NCBI GenBank assembly: GCA_964419605.1
Contig: CAYQQM010000014.1
Coordinates: forward strand, 1-64,000
Reading direction: 5' to 3'
Source: JABFXX01 sp964419605
Lineage (GTDB): Bacteria > Myxococcota_A > Polyangia > Haliangiales > Haliangiaceae
DNA: 64,000 bases
Below are positions 43,396 through 54,034 of this stretch, one piece after another; position 1 is the first letter of the stretch; each line of letters opens with the position of its first letter. The position numbers were made by a program, and so were the translations under genes. The notes beneath the pieces were generated by a model that was given only the letters and a program-made list of their open reading frames with translations, made no database searches and was not told where the DNA came from.

Positions 43396-46014
43396 CTATT
43401 CGCCGATAAGCAAGCGCTGGAGCTGGCCCAACCTCTCGTCGTAGCCGCCGGCCTTCCGGTACCAGCGGATCGCTGCCTCCGCGTGGCTGCGCGCTTTGGC
43501 GGAACTACGTTCTGCCCAGCGTTTTGCGAGCGTCGCGTGAACGAAGGCGCGCCTGCGCTCGAGCACCGGAAGGTCCTTCAACGCGGCGAGCGCAGCATGC
43601 CATGCCTGAGTCGACTCCAAATTGCGGCCTAGCTCGTGCTCACCGAGGGCGACCATCACCCATGCATCGGCAGCGTAGCCCTGATACCACCAGTCCTCTG
43701 CCGCCGATAGCTCACGCGCCAGCGTGCGCATCGCGGTCCGTGCGGCTGCGATTCTCACGCGATCCGTAGAAACCATGTCTAGGTATGCACCTGCGATTCG
43801 CGACGGATAGAGATCGGTGTTCGTGCGCGCGATCGTCATCGCCGCCAGCGCGCGTGGAGCATCGTCGCGATCGATGGCGAGCCAGCCCTCCTCATACGCG
43901 CACTGCGCCCGTAGCTGTGGATGCCACGCAGGGATGGCGCCGCATGTTTGGGCAAAGGCGCGGGCGGACCGGGTGGGATCTGGTGTGAATAGTGCCAGCT
44001 GAATGCGAGCTTTGACGGTGGTCGGATGGTCGGAGCCAAGTTGCGATTCCTGACTGTCCAAAGCCCGTCGACTGAGTTCAAATCGCCGCGCAGGCTCGTC
44101 TTCCACCAACGCGAGGTTTTGCAGCACAACGGCGAGCTCGATGTCTTGGGAGCGATCGCCCAGTGGTGGACGCCACACAGCGAGCGCTTGCCGAAGTAGG
44201 TCCCGGGCAACAGCCAGGTCATTGCTGACAATGCGCCCAATCGCTAGGTTGTTATAGAGCAGCGCGCGAGCGAATCGACCGGGTGGGCCAGTACGAATCG
44301 CGACGTCTTCGACGAGCTTTCGTTCGCGGTCTGGCGGCTTGAAATCCTCTTCGCGCGAGGCGACGAACCATGCTCGAGCGTACGCTTCCACGGCCAGGGC
44401 GTCGTCGCCAACACGTAGCGCGTCGTGAAACGACCGATCCAACAGCTCCCACGCCGAACTGTTGTCCGCCAATGCGTGCGCCCACCCTTGAACCATCGTC
44501 GCCCGAGCCAATAGAGGCATGTAGCCAGTTCCTTTGGCCGCTACAGCCGCTGCGGTTGCAACGTCAATGGCGCGCGGGCTGGCCGCCAACGCTAGCATGC
44601 GAGCCCGTTCCACAGCAGCCGCCACATCGCTGACCTTGACCGCAACACCCTGCGGTGGCGGAGGGACCGTGAGCGAATCTTCGGCAGCACAGCCCGCTGC
44701 GCTCGGGAGCGAGCGAGCACCGATCAACGCACTTTCCAATTTATCCGCAGTTACTTCGGTTGCGATTTCGATCGCCGCTGCGAATGCGGCTTCGGAACGG
44801 CTCAAACATCTCAAACGCTGTTCGTACAACGCAGATGGTAGTATGCCGCGGTGGTAGGCGAGGCACGCGTCTTTACGCGCGGTGGCCCACGCAGTTCCGT
44901 AATTGGTCAGTTCGCCGATGAGCCGATTGGCCTCGTGAGCGCCGAACGGACCTAGGCTTCTCAAGTGGGTCGCAACGCTTTGGCGCGCGGCAGGGTTCCA
45001 GATCGTTGAGATATAGCGGACCGCATCGTCGCACCGCGGGCCGGGTGGCGCCGTAGATCGCGCTTGACCGATCGCGAACGCCAGCGCGACGCCGCTGGCG
45101 GTCGCGACAACGACTCCACGGCGGCGCCAGCGCCGAATCGGATCGTTGTCCAACGCCGCTGCTAACGCATCCATGGTCGGAAATCTGGAGGAAGGATCTA
45201 CGGCCGTGCCACGGTCAAGAATCGCGTCGAGCCAACGCGGGATCGAACGCGCCCCAGCGCCCTGCAACGCCTCGCGCAGCGACGTACAACATGCGTATTG
45301 ATCCGCCGCCGGTGTCACAGTCTTGCCAGCAGCCTGCTCAGGCGCCATATAGCGCGGCGTGCCCGCGATACCGCTCGCGGTCGCCTCCCCCACCGCCAGG
45401 CCAAAATCCAGCACGCGAACTCGACCGTCCTCGCCCCGAATCGCATTTTCGGGCTTGAAATCGCGGTGGATCACTCCAGCGCGATGCGCCGCTCCAAGTC
45501 CGGCGCAGACCTGGCGATACACGTGCACGATCTCTCGGGTGGAATGTTCCCCTTGGGTGAGCTGTCGCAACGTCGATCCGCGCACCCATTCCATAACCAG
45601 GTAGACTTGGTCGTCGATCACTCCGACGTCGAAGATCGAAACGACATTGGGATGAGACAGCTTCGCCAGCGCCTGACCTTCGCGTTGAATTTGCTCGCGG
45701 GCACTTTTTACCGTGGCCCGCACCAGTTTGATCGCGACCCGGCGTTCGAGCTCCGGATCCCACGCGCTCCACACCACGCCCATGCCGCCGCTTCCAGCTC
45801 GCTCGAGCAGGCGATAGCGACCGATGTCAACGCTGCGATCGCTTGCGAAAAGAGCATTCGCGATTCGAGCCTTCGCTACCGACCGCGCCAACCGGGTCGG
45901 CGCGTCATCCGTTGCGCCGCGCATATCGCTGATCTGCTCGCCCACAGCGTCATCAGCGGGCGCGCCAACCGCAGACCCCGTTTGTCCAGGCTCATCGAGA
46001 TCCATGCGCGACAT
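43396..46014 (-). CDS. Ser/Thr protein kinase with TPR-like C-terminal region (copy B)
   Basis: 872 aa from the ATG at 46012-46014 (MSRMDLDE; an ATG at 46005 is equally possible). The same order as copy A: kinase with GSGGMG, AIKLVR, HRDFKPEN, DFG and APE, then a membrane segment (VVVATASGVALAFAIG) and a TPR-like tail (LLYNNLAIGRIVSNDLAVARDLLRQALAVW). It keeps all catalytic residues. Sequence similarity to copy A is high along the whole length, so gene conversion or recent duplication is likely. Confidence 0.9.
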   Translation of the reverse strand: MSRMDLDEPGQTGSAVGAPADDAVGEQISDMRGATDDAPTRLARSVAKARIANALFASDRSVDIGRYRLLERAGSGGMGVVWSAWDPELERRVAIKLVRATVKSAREQIQREGQALAKLSHPNVVSIFDVGVIDDQVYLVMEWVRGSTLRQLTQGEHSTREIVHVYRQVCAGLGAAHRAGVIHRDFKPENAIRGEDGRVRVLDFGLAVGEATASGIAGTPRYMAPEQAAGKTVTPAADQYACCTSLREALQGAGARSIPRWLDAILDRGTAVDPSSRFPTMDALAAALDNDPIRRWRRRGVVVATASGVALAFAIGQARSTAPPGPRCDDAVRYISTIWNPAARQSVATHLRSLGPFGAHEANRLIGELTNYGTAWATARKDACLAYHRGILPSALYEQRLRCLSRSEAAFAAAIEIATEVTADKLESALIGARSLPSAAGCAAEDSLTVPPPPQGVAVKVSDVAAAVERARMLALAASPRAIDVATAAAVAAKGTGYMPLLARATMVQGWAHALADNSSAWELLDRSFHDALRVGDDALAVEAYARAWFVASREEDFKPPDRERKLVEDVAIRTGPPGRFARALLYNNLAIGRIVSNDLAVARDLLRQALAVWRPPLGDRSQDIELAVVLQNLALVEDEPARRFELSRRALDSQESQLGSDHPTTVKARIQLALFTPDPTRSARAFAQTCGAIPAWHPQLRAQCAYEEGWLAIDRDDAPRALAAMTIARTNTDLYPSRIAGAYLDMVSTDRVRIAAARTAMRTLARELSAAEDWWYQGYAADAWVMVALGEHELGRNLESTQAWHAALAALKDLPVLERRRAFVHATLAKRWAERSSAKARSHAEAAIRWYRKAGGYDERLGQLQRLLIGE

Positions 46015-46354
46015 CGCGATACGCTCGCGAGCAGTGTATCGCGCGTGGACCACGATCGGCTGGCCGGTTGGGCGGCCGATTGGCTCGAATCAGTGCGTCT
46101 GAGCGGCCAAGTACGTACATCGCCCCGACCACACGGTGAGGCTCTTGCTGCGGTTGGGGTCGGGCGCGTTGACCGACCAGGTTGCGCTTTTGGGTCATGC
46201 ACACTGGTAGTTGACGAACGCCGGGTGGTGTTGCGCGTTTTCTCGCGCCCTACCCGCGGAGGCGACCTCACGCAGCGCGCAGGCGAATTGTTCGCAACGA
46301 AGAGTTGGGTCGCGCAACTACCCGCGATGAACAATGAACAATAAGGAGTTACTG
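46015..46354. other. Intergenic region, about 340 bp, no gene recognised
   Basis: Between kinase B and the secreted protein gene. It contains the ribosome-binding site AAGGAG (46343-46348) of the latter. No frame shows a family signature; antisense frames extending from the kinase are shadows. Confidence 0.5.
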
Positions 46355-48187
46355 ATGATGAGACATCGAGCGGTTGCTACAGGCCTGTTGGCGGCGTTCG
46401 CATTCGGAGGTGCGTGTATCCCTACGAGGGCAGACGAAGACCAGCTGGATAGCCGTCGTCAAGCCAGCGAGGTCAGGACGACCCAATTACAAATCAAGCG
46501 CCCGGTGTTTGAGCAAATGCTGAAACGCGCACTGCAACGCCGGATTTCGGATCAGTGTATGAACCCTATTGGGCAGCGATTTCTCGACCACATCGATGTG
46601 GGGAATGTGCAGCTCGACCAATCGAGTTCGACTGCGATCGCCGTAGTGGTTCCGCTCAACATTTTCGTCGTGGATCGTTCGGCAGTTCTTGCCGCGCCGA
46701 ACGACGTTCCGGCTGGTGCCACCACCCCTCTCGCCACCGTGAACCTGAATTTCGAATTGACGATTTCTAATGGTGTTTTGGAGCTAAAATACAAGAGCCT
46801 GGATCTGGCAGTTATTGCTGCCCTCGTTAACGACTCCGACCGCGCGGACCTTGAATCACAAGTCAAGTCGAGCATCGGAGTCCTCCCAACGATGGATCTG
46901 AACCCGTTTGTAGCGGAGTTAAGCTCTGGCGCTAGCTTCAACACGCTCACGTTAACCGGCGCGTATATCGCGATTGGGACTGACGCCAGCTCGAGCGCGG
47001 ACCGACTCGATATCTCGCAATCGTGGGGCCTCTTCATGGGTGGCGCCAACGTCGAACAGATGGCCGCAGAGGCCCTCCTCAGTCTTCAGGATAAGCCACC
47101 GCCTGGCATCACGATCACTTCCACAGCGCATTGGCGGCCGGTGGGTACGCTGCCGCGCGTGGAATTCGAGATTAGAGGGCGCCGCGGGTTGCCGGATCCG
47201 TTTCCTGGATACGCCGATCTTGTTATCAACGCTAGATCCGATTTTTCGGTGGTCAATGGGTCGGCGTTAAGGAGCACGATTCATTGGGACATTTCGAACA
47301 TCGAAATTCACTCGAATGTCGGCGGAATTTTGGAAGCGGGAGCCGAAGCCCTGGCCGAAGAAATAGTCATTCCGGAGATCCAGAACCAGGTCAAAGCGGC
47401 GTTCGATCCTTCAGAGTTCGGCGCGACGCGCATCGACGACAATACATTCTATACGGATAAACCACTGAAGCCATTTGGCTTTTCGGGCTCGAGTTTCAGA
47501 TACGATAGCTTGATCGCGACGCCGGAAGGAATGACGCTCGGTGGTGCGGTTTGGTTGCCGGAGGATCCTGGCCTGGAAACCGTGGACCCGACCATCGGTG
47601 GATTCCGGGGTCAGCTCGACTCACTTGCTGCTTTTGGCTGTCCTCCACCCATTGCTGCGGTTCGCAGGGGGGCCACCATCGATAAGGTAAGCGCAACCGC
47701 GGGAATCGGAGTGAGCGGGCTAGGGAGGGCGAAAGTCTGCAGCTTCGAGTACATCCCCGAAGACGACCTATTGCGATCTCTGACCACGATCAACGAAGAC
47801 AAAACTGCGGTCAGCGTGACCCTGCCAGGCGAACTACTGGCGGTGTATACGCAACCGATTCAGCTACTCCTCAAAACCACCCGGGGAGTGCGACTGTTCA
47901 ACCTCGGTGCCCCACCTCAGCCGGCGGTCGACGACAACGGTGTTGTAACCAACGCTGTGGTTGAGGGTATCGATACCTGTAAGTACGTGGACCCGGAGTG
48001 GTGGAAAGGTCCCCCCGGTTCCAGAGTGATCGACATCATCACGACTCAGCCCGGAATCGATGATGGCCCGGGAATCCCACCCATCGACGGCGGTGGCGGT
48101 GTGGTAAAGCGTCCCGGCGGTGTCGTGCACCGCCCCAGTGGTGCGGCGAATGCGCCCGCCGTGCTGGGCGTGAGCGTGGCGAGATAA
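46355..48187 (+). CDS. Secreted protein of unknown family
   Basis: 610 aa from ATG 46355, selected for AAGGAG 6 nt upstream. A signal peptide (VATGLLAAFAFGGA) is followed by Cys in GACIPT, so it may be a lipoprotein. The chain is mainly beta, with repeated patterns (VNLNFELTISNGVLELKYKSLDLAV; YADLVINARSDFSVVNG) that recall lipid-binding or BPI/LEA-like folds. The C-terminus is a Gly/Pro/Val-rich tail (GGGGVVKRPGGVVHRPSG). No catalytic motif is visible and the family is not recognised. Confidence 0.7.
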   Translation: MMRHRAVATGLLAAFAFGGACIPTRADEDQLDSRRQASEVRTTQLQIKRPVFEQMLKRALQRRISDQCMNPIGQRFLDHIDVGNVQLDQSSSTAIAVVVPLNIFVVDRSAVLAAPNDVPAGATTPLATVNLNFELTISNGVLELKYKSLDLAVIAALVNDSDRADLESQVKSSIGVLPTMDLNPFVAELSSGASFNTLTLTGAYIAIGTDASSSADRLDISQSWGLFMGGANVEQMAAEALLSLQDKPPPGITITSTAHWRPVGTLPRVEFEIRGRRGLPDPFPGYADLVINARSDFSVVNGSALRSTIHWDISNIEIHSNVGGILEAGAEALAEEIVIPEIQNQVKAAFDPSEFGATRIDDNTFYTDKPLKPFGFSGSSFRYDSLIATPEGMTLGGAVWLPEDPGLETVDPTIGGFRGQLDSLAAFGCPPPIAAVRRGATIDKVSATAGIGVSGLGRAKVCSFEYIPEDDLLRSLTTINEDKTAVSVTLPGELLAVYTQPIQLLLKTTRGVRLFNLGAPPQPAVDDNGVVTNAVVEGIDTCKYVDPEWWKGPPGSRVIDIITTQPGIDDGPGIPPIDGGGGVVKRPGGVVHRPSGAANAPAVLGVSVAR

Positions 48188-48264
48188 ATCGCCGCTTTTG
48201 GTCAAAAACTTGCCATTCTGGATCTCTCACTTTCATATGGGGGTACCCAGGGGGCAACGAAACC

Positions 48265-49683
<1,419 letters not shown>

Positions 49684-49759
49684 ACCTGCAAAAACAGTGC
49701 TCTCGTCGGGGAAGTGATAGTACGCCCCAGAGCAACCCTGACCTGGGCTGTCCCCGAAG

Positions 49760-50332
49760 ATGCTAACCGAGACCGCCGCGCGCTGGTTGCTCGTACTCCA
49801 TACGGTTCTCGGCGTCGCTGCGGTCGGCGCCGCGACTCACCTGGTGATTTGGCTGCGCCGCTTCGGGCGAGGCCGCGGAACGCGGCGTGGAGTACTGCGA
49901 TTTGGTTGGGTAACGCTGGTGCTTCAGGTGGCGGCGTTTGGTGTCGGCATGGTGATGTACCCGACCTACAAGGTAGAAGTTCGCGCCGCGTACTTAGAAA
50001 ACGCGAGCGCACTGGTGGCGGCACAAGAAGCGCGCCAGGCTGCGACCGCGCAGATAATGATCCGCGAGCATGGAACGCCCGCAAATGCATCCCTACCGAT
50101 GGATTTGGTCCGGAGCGCGGCGCAAGCCGCCCGCTGGTTCGATGTCAAGGAGCACTGGGTCGCACTGGGAATTCTCGTCTCGGCGGCGCTGCTGCTCATC
50201 CTGTCGCGCTGGCCGCCGGACCGCCAACCGGCTGTTACCACCACGGCGACCGCTCTTGCTGCCTTATCTGCAGCCACGTTGTGGCTCGCCGCCGTAATTG
50301 GGATCCTCACAACCTCGTGGCGCGCGGTGTAA
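49760..50332 (+). CDS. Integral membrane protein, four predicted helices
   Basis: 190 aa with four hydrophobic segments: LLVLHTVLGVAAVGAATHLVIWL, FGWVTLVLQVAAFGVGMVMY, WVALGILVSAALLLIL and ALSAATLWLAAVIGILT. A polar loop of ~60 residues lies between the second and third. No family recognised. It follows ftsZ by 76 bp and precedes a Cys-rich lipoprotein by 19 bp, so the latter two may be co-transcribed. Confidence 0.75.
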   Translation: MLTETAARWLLVLHTVLGVAAVGAATHLVIWLRRFGRGRGTRRGVLRFGWVTLVLQVAAFGVGMVMYPTYKVEVRAAYLENASALVAAQEARQAATAQIMIREHGTPANASLPMDLVRSAAQAARWFDVKEHWVALGILVSAALLLILSRWPPDRQPAVTTTATALAALSAATLWLAAVIGILTTSWRAV

Positions 50333-50351
50333 TCCGTGTTACCAATTCCTT

Positions 50352-50663
50352 ATGCGGATTGTTCTTGCCTCCCTCGCATTGTCTACGGCATGCAGTAGTC
50401 CTCCAAAGAAGCAGAGTTCCAACTTCAATGAGGGGCTCGATGTTCCGGCAAGCTGCTGTTGCAAGACCATTCCGGTCACGGCAGAGAAGGAACTGATTCC
50501 GGTTTTTACGCTCGAGGGCCGCATGGACTGCTCGGCAAAAAAGGGCGACTGCGTCGACGATGTGCAGTGCAACGGCATCTCCAACTCCGCACCGGAATCG
50601 GACAACGGAGTGCCTCCCCCTCCGGCAATCGAACCGGCGAAACAGCCCGTAGGAATTCCCTAG
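50352..50663 (+). CDS. Small Cys-rich lipoprotein
   Basis: 103 aa from ATG 50352 with a short signal and lipobox (LALSTACSS). The mature part has CCCKTIPV and DCSAKKGDCVDDVQC, enough cysteines for several disulfides or a metal site. Unknown function. Convergent with aroE, stops adjacent. Confidence 0.7.
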   Translation: MRIVLASLALSTACSSPPKKQSSNFNEGLDVPASCCCKTIPVTAEKELIPVFTLEGRMDCSAKKGDCVDDVQCNGISNSAPESDNGVPPPPAIEPAKQPVGIP

Positions 50664-51497
50664 TTACGACGCAAGACTTTGGTCGAGTGCGCGCCGCATC
50701 TCGGCGATCGGCGCATCTGTTCCGGTCCACAACGCAAACGCGCGCGCTCCCTGGTGGACGAGCATCGCTCGTCCATCGATCACCGCATGGCCTCGGTCGC
50801 GAGCCCGATCGAGCAGCAGCGTCGCTCGATTGTAAATCAGCGTTGCGATCCATGCCCGCTTCGGCAGTTCCGCGAGCGGTAGCGCATCAACAAACGCTGA
50901 TTCTAGACTTGAATCGAGCCCGGTCGGTGTGCAATCGACCACGAGGTCCGCTTCGGCAAACGCAGTGCCGACTGTGTCGAAAGGTTGGGTCTGAATCCAA
51001 TCGGCGGGCGACCGCGAAATCACGTCGATCCGTGCGCCCTCCGCCGCAACGGCATATGCAATCGCGCGCGCCGCACCGCCTGCACCGAGGACCACGACCC
51101 GAGTACCGCGCAGTGCAAAGCCGGCGTCGCGCAAGGCATCGGTGAAACCAGCGGCATCGGTGTTGTGCCCCACGAGACGTTCGCCTTCCAGGGCCAGGCA
51201 ATTCACCGCCCCAGTCGCCCGGGCAGCAGCGTCGACGCGATCGCACAGTTGATATGCGTCGACTTTGTGCGGAATCGTAACGCTTGCGCCGAGCATCGGT
51301 TGTGCGCGTAACTCTGCGACTGCCGGCGCCAATTCCCCCGGCGGTATCGCTAGCGGAACCATTTCAGCGTCGAGCCCTACGGCGCGGAACGCCGCATTCA
51401 TCATCGCTGGACTTTTGGAGTGGGAAATCGGCCACCCGATCACCGCGGCGCGCCGCGTCATTGGGGGGAGGGTCCATGCCGAGTTGTCAGGGATCAC
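50664..51497 (-). CDS. aroE: Shikimate 5-dehydrogenase
   Basis: 277 aa; reduces 3-dehydroshikimate to shikimate with NADPH. Substrate motifs: VIGWPISHSKSPAMMN, ASVTIPHKVDA with the catalytic Lys, VNCLALEGERLVGHNTDAAGF. Cofactor motif: VVVLGAGGAARAIAYAV. C-terminal LVHQGARAFALWTG. The GTG at 51497 lies inside the end of xseA (11-bp overlap) with AAGGGA upstream, suggesting coupling; ATG at 51461 is an alternative. Confidence 0.94.
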   Translation of the reverse strand: MIPDNSAWTLPPMTRRAAVIGWPISHSKSPAMMNAAFRAVGLDAEMVPLAIPPGELAPAVAELRAQPMLGASVTIPHKVDAYQLCDRVDAAARATGAVNCLALEGERLVGHNTDAAGFTDALRDAGFALRGTRVVVLGAGGAARAIAYAVAAEGARIDVISRSPADWIQTQPFDTVGTAFAEADLVVDCTPTGLDSSLESAFVDALPLAELPKRAWIATLIYNRATLLLDRARDRGHAVIDGRAMLVHQGARAFALWTGTDAPIAEMRRALDQSLAS

Positions 51498-52848
51498 GAG
51501 TTCCCTTTACCGTAACATCGACCGAGCCTCGAGCAAGTCGAACGACTAATGCATCGCCCGCCGCTACCTGAGAGGCGATGCGCACAATCGCGTTGTCGCG
51601 CATGACCACGGCATATCCACGGTCGAGAACCGCCAGCGGAGACAGGGCTGACATCTGCGCGGCGAGCTGGGTGAGGGTCGATCGGCGCTCGGCAAGTACG
51701 TCCCGGATCGCCTGGTCGCGACGTCCCACAAGGGAATCTACCTCTCGGTGAGCCCTCGCCACTCGCGCCCCAGGGTGAGCCGAGACCAATTGGCGGGTTA
51801 GCTCCCCGAGCGTCGTAGCCGATCGGGCGATTTGCGCGCGCGGATGCAGATGCGCCAATCGGTGCGCCAGGTTGTGGAGGTCGCTCTGTGCCCTCGTTAC
51901 CCAGCGCTCCCAGCACACGTCCATAGCAACGCTCGAACGGTCGAGGTCGTGATGTGCACGCTGAATCAGAAGGCGCAATTCGCGATCCAGCCTTTTCCGC
52001 TCTTTCGCGATTTGATCAAAAATCACGTGCCCGTCTGGCACCGCGAGCTCGGCAGCCGCAGTGGGTGTGGAAGCACGAGCATCGGCAGCCAGGTCGGCCA
52101 ACGACAAATCGATTTCGTGCCCCACAGCGCTGATCACGGGCACGGGACAGCGCGCAATCGTCCGAACGACCCGCTCGTGGTTAAACGCGGTCAAGTCGGT
52201 CGCGGCACCGCCGCCACGGCCGATAATCAGCACATCGACCCCCGCGCGAACGACCATCGCCATTCCCTGCACGAGCTGATGCGGCGCGCTGGCGCCCTGC
52301 ACCGCGGCATCTGCGATGAGGATCGGCGTTGGTAACCGGCGTTGGACGGTGCGAATGATGTCGTGAATGGCCGCGCCGGTGCGCGAGGTCACGACTCCAA
52401 TTCGCCGCGGAAACCGCGGCAGCGGCCGCTTGCGCTCTTGCGAAAAAATCCCTTCCGCTGCCAACTTGAGCTTGAGTTGTTGCAGCGCGAGCGCTTCAGC
52501 GCCTACCCCTGCAGGTTCCGCAAAGTCGACGTAAACCTGCATCTTCCCATCGCGCTCATAGACACCGACGCGACCGCGAACTCGGACGCGTTGCCCCGGC
52601 TCAAGGCGAAACGGCAACCGGGTGGCGTCCCTTCCCCACATCACCGCAGGCACCACGGCCGACTGATCGCGCAGGGAAAAGTACACGTGTCCGGAGGCTG
52701 GCTGCGATACTTGCGTAACTTCGCCTTCGATCCAGAGTACTCCCATGGCATCGAGGGCTCGCCCGGTAAGACGAACCAGCTCTGCGACACCTATGGGCTT
52801 GTCGCGCGTACTTAGGGGCGCACCGGGCACGGCGCCTGACCGTACCAC
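51487..52848 (-). CDS. xseA: Exodeoxyribonuclease VII large subunit
   Basis: 453 aa. With XseB it degrades single-stranded DNA from both ends. N-terminal OB fold (LWIEGEVTQVSQPASGHVYFSLRDQ, VRVRGRVGVYERDGKMQVYV), catalytic core (RIGVVTSRTGAAIHDI, DVLIIGRGGGAATDLTAFN, VISAVGHEIDLSLADLAADARASTPTAAAEL), a long coiled coil, and C-terminal DRGYAVVMRDN. Full length. The small subunit gene is not next to it; aroE overlaps its 3' end. Confidence 0.95.
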   Translation of the reverse strand: MVRSGAVPGAPLSTRDKPIGVAELVRLTGRALDAMGVLWIEGEVTQVSQPASGHVYFSLRDQSAVVPAVMWGRDATRLPFRLEPGQRVRVRGRVGVYERDGKMQVYVDFAEPAGVGAEALALQQLKLKLAAEGIFSQERKRPLPRFPRRIGVVTSRTGAAIHDIIRTVQRRLPTPILIADAAVQGASAPHQLVQGMAMVVRAGVDVLIIGRGGGAATDLTAFNHERVVRTIARCPVPVISAVGHEIDLSLADLAADARASTPTAAAELAVPDGHVIFDQIAKERKRLDRELRLLIQRAHHDLDRSSVAMDVCWERWVTRAQSDLHNLAHRLAHLHPRAQIARSATTLGELTRQLVSAHPGARVARAHREVDSLVGRRDQAIRDVLAERRSTLTQLAAQMSALSPLAVLDRGYAVVMRDNAIVRIASQVAAGDALVVRLARGSVDVTVKGTRDP

Positions 52849-52919
52849 CTCGTTTCGCCTGTGGGGTCATCCGCAGGTAGCGTGGTGTCGCGAGGAACGG
52901 TACGATGGAGGTGTTCGCG

Positions 52920-54017
52920 ATGGCCGACCCTTTGCCCATTGAGCCCGGTGCGCCTGTTCCCAGAGGCTCAATCGATCCCGAGCTTGTCCGCCTCAGCCGG
53001 CCGCAGCCGAAAGTAGGCCTCATTACCGCGGCCGGACTTGTGTTTCTCTGCGGCTACTTCGTCGTTCGATTGACGCCCGACCGACATTTTGCAGCGAGTC
53101 CTTCAGGTCCGCAGAAGGTAACGCCCGCGGAAGTCGCCGATGGCAAAGTACCGATCGATCGCTACGTCCAGTTAGAGACCGCTCAGCCACTATGGGCCCA
53201 GGCCATTCGTACTGCGACCTCGCCGGGCAGCCTGGGTTTGCGAACCGCCCCGATTCGCGCTTCGGGCGATCGAGTTTGGATCGCCATGCCGGGTGACGGT
53301 TGGGAGCGACCCGGACTGGGAGTATATGTCGGACGACTGCGAAGACTTTCGGATCTGCCGTTTGCCGCATCCATCGCCGCATTTTCACAACGACAAGCAC
53401 GACTCTCGTTTGCCACAGCAGAAGCCGTGCGGGCGGGATTCAAAACGGGAACGGTGCGAGATGTATCAGGGGACCCCATTGCGGCAAACGACAGCACCCG
53501 GGTTGCATTCGAGGTGGTCGATTCGACCATGGCGGTGGTAGTGGGCACAAAAAATGACCGATTGCCCTCGGCAGAGGCTTGGGCCGCTGCACTTCAAGCC
53601 GCCGGCATCATCGCAGTCGGCGAACCGCAAATTGGCGATCATGCCGTCCGCATCCGCGTTGCGATCGACAACGGACTTGCCGGACTGAATACCAAGTTGC
53701 AAGCCTCAAAACTTTGGGCGGCTCGAGGGGAGCCTGTAACGCACCACTACGATACGACCTGGGCAGACCTGAAACGCTCGCCACCAACAGGATTTGCCAT
53801 CGGCGAAACGCTCGTTCCAAACGACCAACTCGACCTTGTTGGACTGTACGTCGCTCGCGCGATTCCAAGCGGCGCATATGTTGTCCTCGTCGGCGAGCAG
53901 CCGGACGATTATTGGTACGTGCAACCCATCACCATCTGCCTTGCGGCCCTCGGAGTATTGTTCGGATTTGCGCTATTCCGCGCTGTGAAACGCGATCTGT
54001 TGCCAACCGCTGCGTAG
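52920..54017 (+). CDS. Membrane protein with two terminal helices and an extracytoplasmic domain
   Basis: 365 aa from ATG 52920, which has GGAGG 8 nt upstream. One helix near the N-terminus (VGLITAAGLVFLCGYFVV), a ~280-residue exposed domain, and one helix near the C-terminus (PITICLAALGVLFGFALF). The domain repeats strand patterns with DGWERPGLGVYVGRLRRLSDLPF. No family recognised. It immediately precedes cysS (17 bp), perhaps in one transcript. Confidence 0.72.
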   Translation: MADPLPIEPGAPVPRGSIDPELVRLSRPQPKVGLITAAGLVFLCGYFVVRLTPDRHFAASPSGPQKVTPAEVADGKVPIDRYVQLETAQPLWAQAIRTATSPGSLGLRTAPIRASGDRVWIAMPGDGWERPGLGVYVGRLRRLSDLPFAASIAAFSQRQARLSFATAEAVRAGFKTGTVRDVSGDPIAANDSTRVAFEVVDSTMAVVVGTKNDRLPSAEAWAAALQAAGIIAVGEPQIGDHAVRIRVAIDNGLAGLNTKLQASKLWAARGEPVTHHYDTTWADLKRSPPTGFAIGETLVPNDQLDLVGLYVARAIPSGAYVVLVGEQPDDYWYVQPITICLAALGVLFGFALFRAVKRDLLPTAA

Positions 54018-54034
54018 CTGTCTACAACCCCGCT

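Noticed and set aside
45298..46344. 348-codon plus-strand frame overlapping kinase B
   Set aside because: Antisense to the conserved kinase; Arg/His-rich composition typical of a shadow frame.
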